Positions 59,478-64,000 of a stretch of 64,000 nt of DNA are shown here, piece by piece. A model generated the notes under the pieces. That model saw only the letters and a list, made by a program, of their open reading frames with translations. It was not told the origin of the DNA and ran no database searches. How positions within the stretch are numbered: position 1 is the stretch's first letter; every line of letters begins with the position of its first letter. The stretch is taken from NCBI RefSeq assembly GCF_002367995.1, contig NZ_AP018207.1:2913083-2977082 (forward strand), read 5' to 3'. The position numbers and the translations under genes are program-made. The DNA comes from Calothrix brevissima NIES-22. Lineage in GTDB: Bacteria; Cyanobacteriota; Cyanobacteriia; Cyanobacteriales; Nostocaceae.

Positions 59478-61106
59478 ATGGCACAAGATTTTTACGTAAA
59501 TTCAGGGTCTGGTAATGACAGCAACGTTGGTAGCCAACAAGCTCCCTTTAAAACCATCGCCCGTGCGCTTAAGGCTGCTACTATAGGCAGTAAAATCCAA
59601 CTAGCAGATGGTACTTACAATGCCACTACTGGAGAAGTCTTTCCCTTAACAGTACCATCAGGCGTAATAGTGGTAGGTAACGAAGCTAACAAAGGTAGCT
59701 CTGTTGTAATTGAAGGTAGCGGTAACTACCTCAGCCGGACATTTGCTGGACAAAATGTCACCTTTGTCATGCTGAATGATTCACAGCTACGGGGCGTTAC
59801 TGTCACAAATCCAGCTACTCGCGGTTCTGCTGTTTGGGTAGAATCAAGTACGCCAACTATTGCCAATAGCACCTTCATTAATTCCAAGCGCGAAGGCGTG
59901 TTTGCTACTGGCGATGCAAATCCAGTCATCGTTGGTAATGTCTTCTCAACGAATGCGGCTAATGGTGTTTCCATCGCGAAAAATTCCAAAGGCGAAGTTA
60001 AAAGTAATACCTTTTCTAAAACTGGTTATGGTATCGCCATTAGTGATGCAGCAGCCCCGACAATTATCGATAACAAAATTTCTGAAAACCGTTCTGGAAT
60101 TGTTGTTTCTGGGACTGCACGACCTATTTTACGCAACAATATCAGCGAGAAAAATACCGATGATGGCCTGACAGTCATTGCCAGTGCTTTCCCGGATTTA
60201 GGCAGTATAAGTAATCCTGGGGGTAATGTTTTACGCAATAACGGTAAATTTGATTTACAGAATGCTGGTAGCAACAAACTGGTATCTGTAGGAAATCAAA
60301 TCGATCCATCTAAAATCTCTGGGAGTATTGAGTTTGCTGCCACTCCCACTCCGACACCAACACCGACACCAACACCAACACCGACACCGACACCAACACC
60401 TACCCCCACCCCCACTCCCACTCCGACGCCAGTACCAGTACCAGTACCAACGCCTACTCCCACTCCAACACCAACGCCTACTCCAACACCTACCCCCACA
60501 CCAACACCAACTCCAACACCCACCCCAACCACAGACTTAACAGATATTACCAATCATTGGGCGGCTCCATTTATTCGAGAATTAGTCAAACAGGGTATAG
60601 TTAGCGGCTTCCCCGATCGCACTTTTAAACCTGATGCGACAATGACTAGAGCGCAATATGCAGCCTTACTAGTTAAAGCTTTCAACCCCTCCCCAAATCG
60701 TGCGGCTAGCAAATTCAAAGATGTACCAGCAGATTTTTGGGCGGCTAAAGTCATCCAGCAAGCTTATCAAGGTTTATTTCTCGCTGGTTTTCCTGATGGT
60801 AGCTTCCACCCCAACCAAAATATCCAGCGCGTACAAGTGATAGTTTCTCTAGTAAATGGCTTGGGATTATCTAGTGATACTACAACCGCTTTCAAATTTG
60901 ACGATCAAGCCAAGATTCCCGACTACGCCAAGGATGAAGTCGCCAAAGCCTTAGACAAGCAAATTATCGTTAATTATCCCAATCCCAAACAACTCAACCC
61001 TACCCGCGATGCTACACGCGCTGAGGTAGCGGCACTAGTTTATCAAGCTTTAGTCGATGCCGATCGTGTAGCGGCGATTAACTCGCCTTATATCGTAGTT
61101 GGTTAA
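59478..61106 (+). CDS. Beta-helix (DUF1565-like) protein with TP-repeat linker and three SLH domains
   Basis: 542 residues. Residues 1-285 open with [20 protein letters not shown] (DUF1565-type) and continue as a right-handed beta-helix of parallel-coil repeats. A linker of about 60 residues made of Thr-Pro (with a Val-Pro patch) spans about 289-352. Three S-layer homology domains follow ([60 protein letters not shown]). SLH proteins sit at the cell envelope, yet no signal peptide is seen at this start, so export is unexplained. It may be a surface polysaccharide-interacting protein. Confidence 0.85.
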   Translation: MAQDFYVNSGSGNDSNVGSQQAPFKTIARALKAATIGSKIQLADGTYNATTGEVFPLTVPSGVIVVGNEANKGSSVVIEGSGNYLSRTFAGQNVTFVMLNDSQLRGVTVTNPATRGSAVWVESSTPTIANSTFINSKREGVFATGDANPVIVGNVFSTNAANGVSIAKNSKGEVKSNTFSKTGYGIAISDAAAPTIIDNKISENRSGIVVSGTARPILRNNISEKNTDDGLTVIASAFPDLGSISNPGGNVLRNNGKFDLQNAGSNKLVSVGNQIDPSKISGSIEFAATPTPTPTPTPTPTPTPTPTPTPTPTPTPTPVPVPVPTPTPTPTPTPTPTPTPTPTPTPTPTPTTDLTDITNHWAAPFIRELVKQGIVSGFPDRTFKPDATMTRAQYAALLVKAFNPSPNRAASKFKDVPADFWAAKVIQQAYQGLFLAGFPDGSFHPNQNIQRVQVIVSLVNGLGLSSDTTTAFKFDDQAKIPDYAKDEVAKALDKQIIVNYPNPKQLNPTRDATRAEVAALVYQALVDADRVAAINSPYIVVG

Positions 61107-61195
61107 TTTCTTTACTTAGCTGGCTGTATACCAACAAAGTCTTTTTTGCGGATTTTGTTGGTATATTTTTTGCAGATGCAACAAAAACACTAATA

Positions 61196-61344
61196 ATATC
61201 ATGTCCGGGTAATTAGTTATGATTCCCATAGTCACTGCACCCCACCCCTTAATCCCCTCCCCGCAAGCGGGGAGGGGAAACAAAGCATCGCTTTGTTGGG
61301 GTGGGGTTCTTGAGATTTAGTAAGTAATCAAGCGGACATGATAT
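61196..61344. mobile_element. 149 bp MITE-like element
   Basis: Left end ATATCATGTCCG (61196-61207) and right end CGGACATGATAT (61333-61344) are perfect 12 bp inverted repeats, with looser complementarity (ATTA/TAAT) inside. The interior has CCCCTCCCCG-CAAG-CGGGGAGGGG (61254-61277) nested within CACCCCACCCC and GGGGTGGGGT arms. No coding capacity. A target duplication is not certain. Confidence 0.75.
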
Positions 61345-61368
61345 AAGATTTTTTCTTCACGCCAAATT

Positions 61369-61863
61369 ATGATCAAAACTCTCTATAAGAATATAATTTT
61401 TGGATTATTGGCTATATTAATTACCATACTTATTTCGGCTACAATCCCGGCAGAGGCAGCAAACCCCAATTTAGATGGTGACTCACAGCCTACAAGAATC
61501 AAGCTCAGTGAATGTCTTGCAGATGTAAAAGAGGTAACAGCTTGGGGCGATAAAGAAACATTGGATGCAGCTCGTGAAACTTGTGAACTTCGCAAAGCTC
61601 ACGCCCAACAAAAGACGCGATTTTTAGCATCTTTAAAGAAATTACAACTGGAATATCAAGATTCTAGCAATCATGGATTTGATAAACATTTACCCACAGC
61701 GATCGCAGATTCATGGACAATTGTAAAAAGTTGTATTGATTTCAAAGAAGGATTTACATATCCTCACAATATAGCTTTATTGAAAGTACCAGAGAATATT
61801 CGCATTCGTTGTTACTCGCTGGGTGCAGATTTGGTAGAATCCAACCTGTTTAATCAAAAATGA
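61369..61863 (+). CDS. Small exported protein, 164 residues
   Basis: Not recognised. A signal peptide is clear (IIFGLLAILITILISATIPA, cleavage after AEA). The mature part is helical and has four cysteines (LSECLADV, ETCELRK, KSCIDFK, RCYSLG), probably two disulfides in the periplasm. It follows the 149 bp MITE by 25 bp, so the promoter may lie in or before the MITE. Confidence 0.7.
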   Translation: MIKTLYKNIIFGLLAILITILISATIPAEAANPNLDGDSQPTRIKLSECLADVKEVTAWGDKETLDAARETCELRKAHAQQKTRFLASLKKLQLEYQDSSNHGFDKHLPTAIADSWTIVKSCIDFKEGFTYPHNIALLKVPENIRIRCYSLGADLVESNLFNQK

Positions 61864-61940
61864 AAATCCAGCAGATCTAGTAGAGCGATGTCATTAGACA
61901 AGTGGCTATAGATCTGTTGCACTTTATATAGTATCATCCA

Positions 61941-61972
61941 TCCGCCCAATCCCTTTTTGGGCGGAGTTTTTT
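61941..61972 (+). terminator. Intrinsic terminator after the exported protein gene
   Basis: TCCGCCCA (61941-61948) and TGGGCGGA (61958-61965) form an 8 bp stem; a T-rich tail (TTTTTTATTTTT) follows. Confidence 0.88.
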
Positions 61973-62231
61973 ATTTTTGGGTTGTTTTGGCGATCGCACT
62001 TTCGTCTACAGCCAAATTTTCCCTAGACTCCATAACTATTTACATTTGCATCATCAAGAAATATATTGTAGTATATGTATTACAAGCTCGATATGCAAAT
62101 ACAACTACCAATTAATCTTGGACGACATTTAGTAATTCAGTCAGGGAATTGCTAAATCTCAAGCTACAAGGTTAAAAAGGATTTGGAAAACTATAAATTC
62201 CGTAGCACAGAGTAAAAATCCCAGGTTGTAA
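61973..62231. other. Promoter-side spacer of the slipin gene
   Basis: AT-rich, about 260 bp, with no gene seen; the promoter of the SPFH gene should be here. Confidence 0.35.
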
Positions 62232-63818
62232 ATGTTTTTATTAAACCTTCTAAGTCGGCTCAGACTACCTAAAATATCTATGAAAATTTCTTTCTGGAAA
62301 ACCTTCTATATTAAACCTAACGAAATTGGTATTTTATATCACCGCAGTGATTTCAAAAAAATCTTACAGCCTGGTACTTATACTTATTTTGGTTGGCATT
62401 GGCAAGTCACAACCTTTGATTTGAACCAACCAGAAGCTAAAATTGAGAACTTAGAACTGTTGTTACAAAATCACAGTTCTGAGTTACAACAACACTTAAC
62501 AGTTGTGCGTACAGCCTTTAACCAAGCTGCTTTAGTTCGTTTAGGACAAAATTGGCTAAGTATTTCACCTAACCAATTACGGGCTTTTTGGCGTGGTTTT
62601 ATTGAGGTAGAAACTCATCTATTTAACTTAGAAGAAAGCTTAGAAATTCCTGCTGAATTTGTCCAGAAATTACGGGGAATTTCCTTAGCTGGTATTCAGA
62701 AAATCCAAATTTCTGAATATGAAATTGGCTTGCTATACGTGCAAAACAACTTTGTTCAACCTCTAGAACCAGGTGACTATGCTTTCTGGGTTTTTGATAG
62801 GGTTGTTTCTGTGCGGAATTTTAGCCGCATTCTACCTAATCCCAGCTTTCCTTTAGAAGATGTCTTAATTGAGAGACATCCAAACTTTGTATCCGCTTAC
62901 TGTGAAACAGTACAATTACAGAATCAGCAAGTAGCAATTGTCCGCTATCAAGGAAAAGTGATTTCTATTCTTGCACCATGTAGTCGTAAGCTGTTTTGGC
63001 AAGGTGTTGAAGTAGAGGTAATTGATATCAGCAATGATGCAAAATTACCATCTCGCTTAGTTGCAGAGTTAGTTTCCGGCTTACCAGAGGCTTTAAGTCT
63101 GAGCCGTAACAGCCTGCATATTTGCGAAGTTCCTACACAACATGTTGGCTTGCTGTATATTAATCAAGAATTTCAAAGCCAACTTCAGCCAGGAAAGCAC
63201 GCCTGGTGGTTGTTTGGACGTTCTTTACAAACGGAAGTCTTTGATTTGCGCTACTCAACCCTAGAAGTATCTGGTCAAGATATCCTTTCTAAGGATAAAG
63301 TACCTTTACGCTTAAACTTAACTGCTGGTTTCCGTATCCTCGATCCTCTCAGAGCAAAAAATGGCTTATCAGATATTGTGAGCTACTTGTACAAAGAATT
63401 ACAATTTGCTTTGCGTGGTGCAGTCGGCGAAAGAAGCTTAGATACGTTACTAGAGGATAAAGGGGCGATTGATAGAAGTGTTTCTGACTACATTCGCCAA
63501 AAAATCGCCGACTACGGAATCGAAATAGATTCAGTTGGGGTGAAAGATATTATTCTCCCTGGCGAAATCAAAACTATTTTGAGCAAAGTAGTAGAAGCAG
63601 AAAAAGCCGCCCAAGCCAACGTAGTTCGGCGTCGGGAAGAGACTGCTGCGACTCGCAGTATGTTAAATACGGCTAAGGTAATGGAGGATAACCCCGTTGC
63701 ATTGCGGTTGAAGGAGTTGGAAGTATTGGAACGAATTGCCGAGAAAATCGAGAAAATTCAAGTTAATGGTAGCTTGGATAACATTTTAACGGATTTAATT
63801 CAGATCAATCGCCAGTAA
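62232..63818 (+). CDS. SPFH/slipin family protein with repeated N-terminal modules
   Basis: 528 residues. The C-terminal half (about 320-500) is an SPFH (stomatin/prohibitin) domain: VPLRLNLTAGFRILDPLRAK, LQFALRGAVGERSLDTLLED, DYGIEIDSVGVKDIILPGEI, ending in a coiled coil. The N-terminal half contains three copies of a short module (NEIGILYHRSDFKKILQPGT, YEIGLLYVQNNFVQPLEPGD, QHVGLLYINQEFQSQLQPGK) and a weaker fourth (QQVAIVRYQGKVISILAPCS). Slipins scaffold membrane microdomains. No clear transmembrane helix is seen. Confidence 0.85.
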   Translation: MFLLNLLSRLRLPKISMKISFWKTFYIKPNEIGILYHRSDFKKILQPGTYTYFGWHWQVTTFDLNQPEAKIENLELLLQNHSSELQQHLTVVRTAFNQAALVRLGQNWLSISPNQLRAFWRGFIEVETHLFNLEESLEIPAEFVQKLRGISLAGIQKIQISEYEIGLLYVQNNFVQPLEPGDYAFWVFDRVVSVRNFSRILPNPSFPLEDVLIERHPNFVSAYCETVQLQNQQVAIVRYQGKVISILAPCSRKLFWQGVEVEVIDISNDAKLPSRLVAELVSGLPEALSLSRNSLHICEVPTQHVGLLYINQEFQSQLQPGKHAWWLFGRSLQTEVFDLRYSTLEVSGQDILSKDKVPLRLNLTAGFRILDPLRAKNGLSDIVSYLYKELQFALRGAVGERSLDTLLEDKGAIDRSVSDYIRQKIADYGIEIDSVGVKDIILPGEIKTILSKVVEAEKAAQANVVRRREETAATRSMLNTAKVMEDNPVALRLKELEVLERIAEKIEKIQVNGSLDNILTDLIQINRQ

Positions 63819-63823
63819 ACTGA

Positions 63824-63860
63824 GATAATTATCAGAGCATGGCAGTGCCCTGATAATTAT
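63824..63860. repeat. Small element flanked by GATAATTAT direct copies
   Basis: GATAATTAT at 63824-63832 and 63852-63860 enclose CAGAGCATGGCAGTGCCCT, which has the GCATGGCA-TGCC core of the dispersed family. It also reads as an 11 bp stem (ATAATTATCAG/CTGATAATTAT), so it may be a terminator of the slipin gene. Confidence 0.5.
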
Positions 63861-64000
63861 TTCACGTAAAGACAAGCCAGTGCGCTCTTACGCTTCGCCG
63901 TGACAAATGACAAATGACAGCCATCACCAGTATTTTCATTACGCCGAACTCTCAGAAAATACATAACGCATTTCAAACCTGCATTCTTCCCATAGAGTAA
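63861..64000. other. Right edge of the window
   Basis: GACAAAT heptamers at about 63901-63918 and AT-rich sequence; no gene starts here that I can support. Confidence 0.4.

Noticed and set aside
60296-60553. Minus-strand Val-Gly repeat frame
   Set aside because: It is the shadow of the Thr-Pro microsatellite in the SLH gene.

Overview
The window reads as chromosome of a filamentous, probably heterocyst-forming, diazotrophic cyanobacterium of the Nostoc/Anabaena/Calothrix type. Support comes from many GCGATCGC (HIP1) octamers, Calvin-cycle and photosynthetic electron-transfer genes (phosphoribulokinase, a petH with the phycobilisome-linker-like N-terminus, a PedR-type regulator), a stand-alone nitrogenase iron protein gene, large multi-PAS/GAF hybrid kinases, and the heptameric short tandem repeats (STRRs) typical of Nostocales. 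Most genes are single transcription units with AT-rich spacers full of small repeats. The order prk / petH divergent, and scpA, NDP-sugar pyrophosphorylase, speA, ndk, fits a Nostocales core chromosome.

Layout. 0-8.4 kb: the 3' end of a beta-carbonic anhydrase gene, an ABM-domain protein, PcrA helicase, a membrane histidine kinase, metK and prk, the last two each followed by a clear intrinsic terminator. 8.4-11.6 kb: a long divergent spacer, then petH, then a tnpB-less IS200/IS605-type remnant. 11.7-20.2 kb: pdxH, an AI-2E family permease, scpA, an NDP-sugar pyrophosphorylase, speA, ndk (TTG start) and a TerC protein. 20.4-28.8 kb: the most striking locus, a two-gene module on the minus strand (an AAA-type ATPase followed by a 1794-residue STAND NTPase with TPRs and 14 near-identical WD40 repeats) bracketed by two diverged direct copies of a ~500 bp noncoding repeat block. 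29-41.7 kb: acetyl-CoA synthetase, a TPR lipoprotein-like/secreted protein, a MobA-like nucleotidyltransferase, a secreted thioredoxin-fold protein, lpxD, hsp20, an HdrB-like CCG protein, acpP-fabF and transketolase. 41.8-46.8 kb: small hypotheticals, a compact array of three aberrant tRNA-like genes and a solo nifH, with long gene-poor stretches. 46.9-64 kb: thioredoxin, an RRM protein, two small hypotheticals, a 1265-residue hybrid kinase, a GH18-like protein, a PfkB sugar kinase, PedR, a DUF6391-like protein, a glycosyltransferase, an SLH/beta-helix protein, a small secreted protein and an SPFH/slipin protein.

How the genes connect. prk, tktA, petH, trxA and pedR are all parts of, or redox-coupled to, photosynthetic carbon metabolism, but they are scattered rather than in one operon. 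acpP-fabF is the only evident biosynthetic operon (fatty acid elongation). The AAA/STAND-WD40 pair looks like a sensor/signalling or conflict module and is the best candidate for an undescribed system. The spacers hold several repeat families: heptamer STRRs, 31 bp palindromes in three copies, a ~96 bp family with a GGCATGGCAYTGCC core, a 192 bp MITE with perfect 17 bp terminal repeats and a 9 bp target duplication nested in one of those ~96 bp elements, a second MITE at 61.2 kb, and GGACAAGG-type tracts, one of which lies in frame inside the STAND gene. Everything here is read by eye from sequence; no database search was run.
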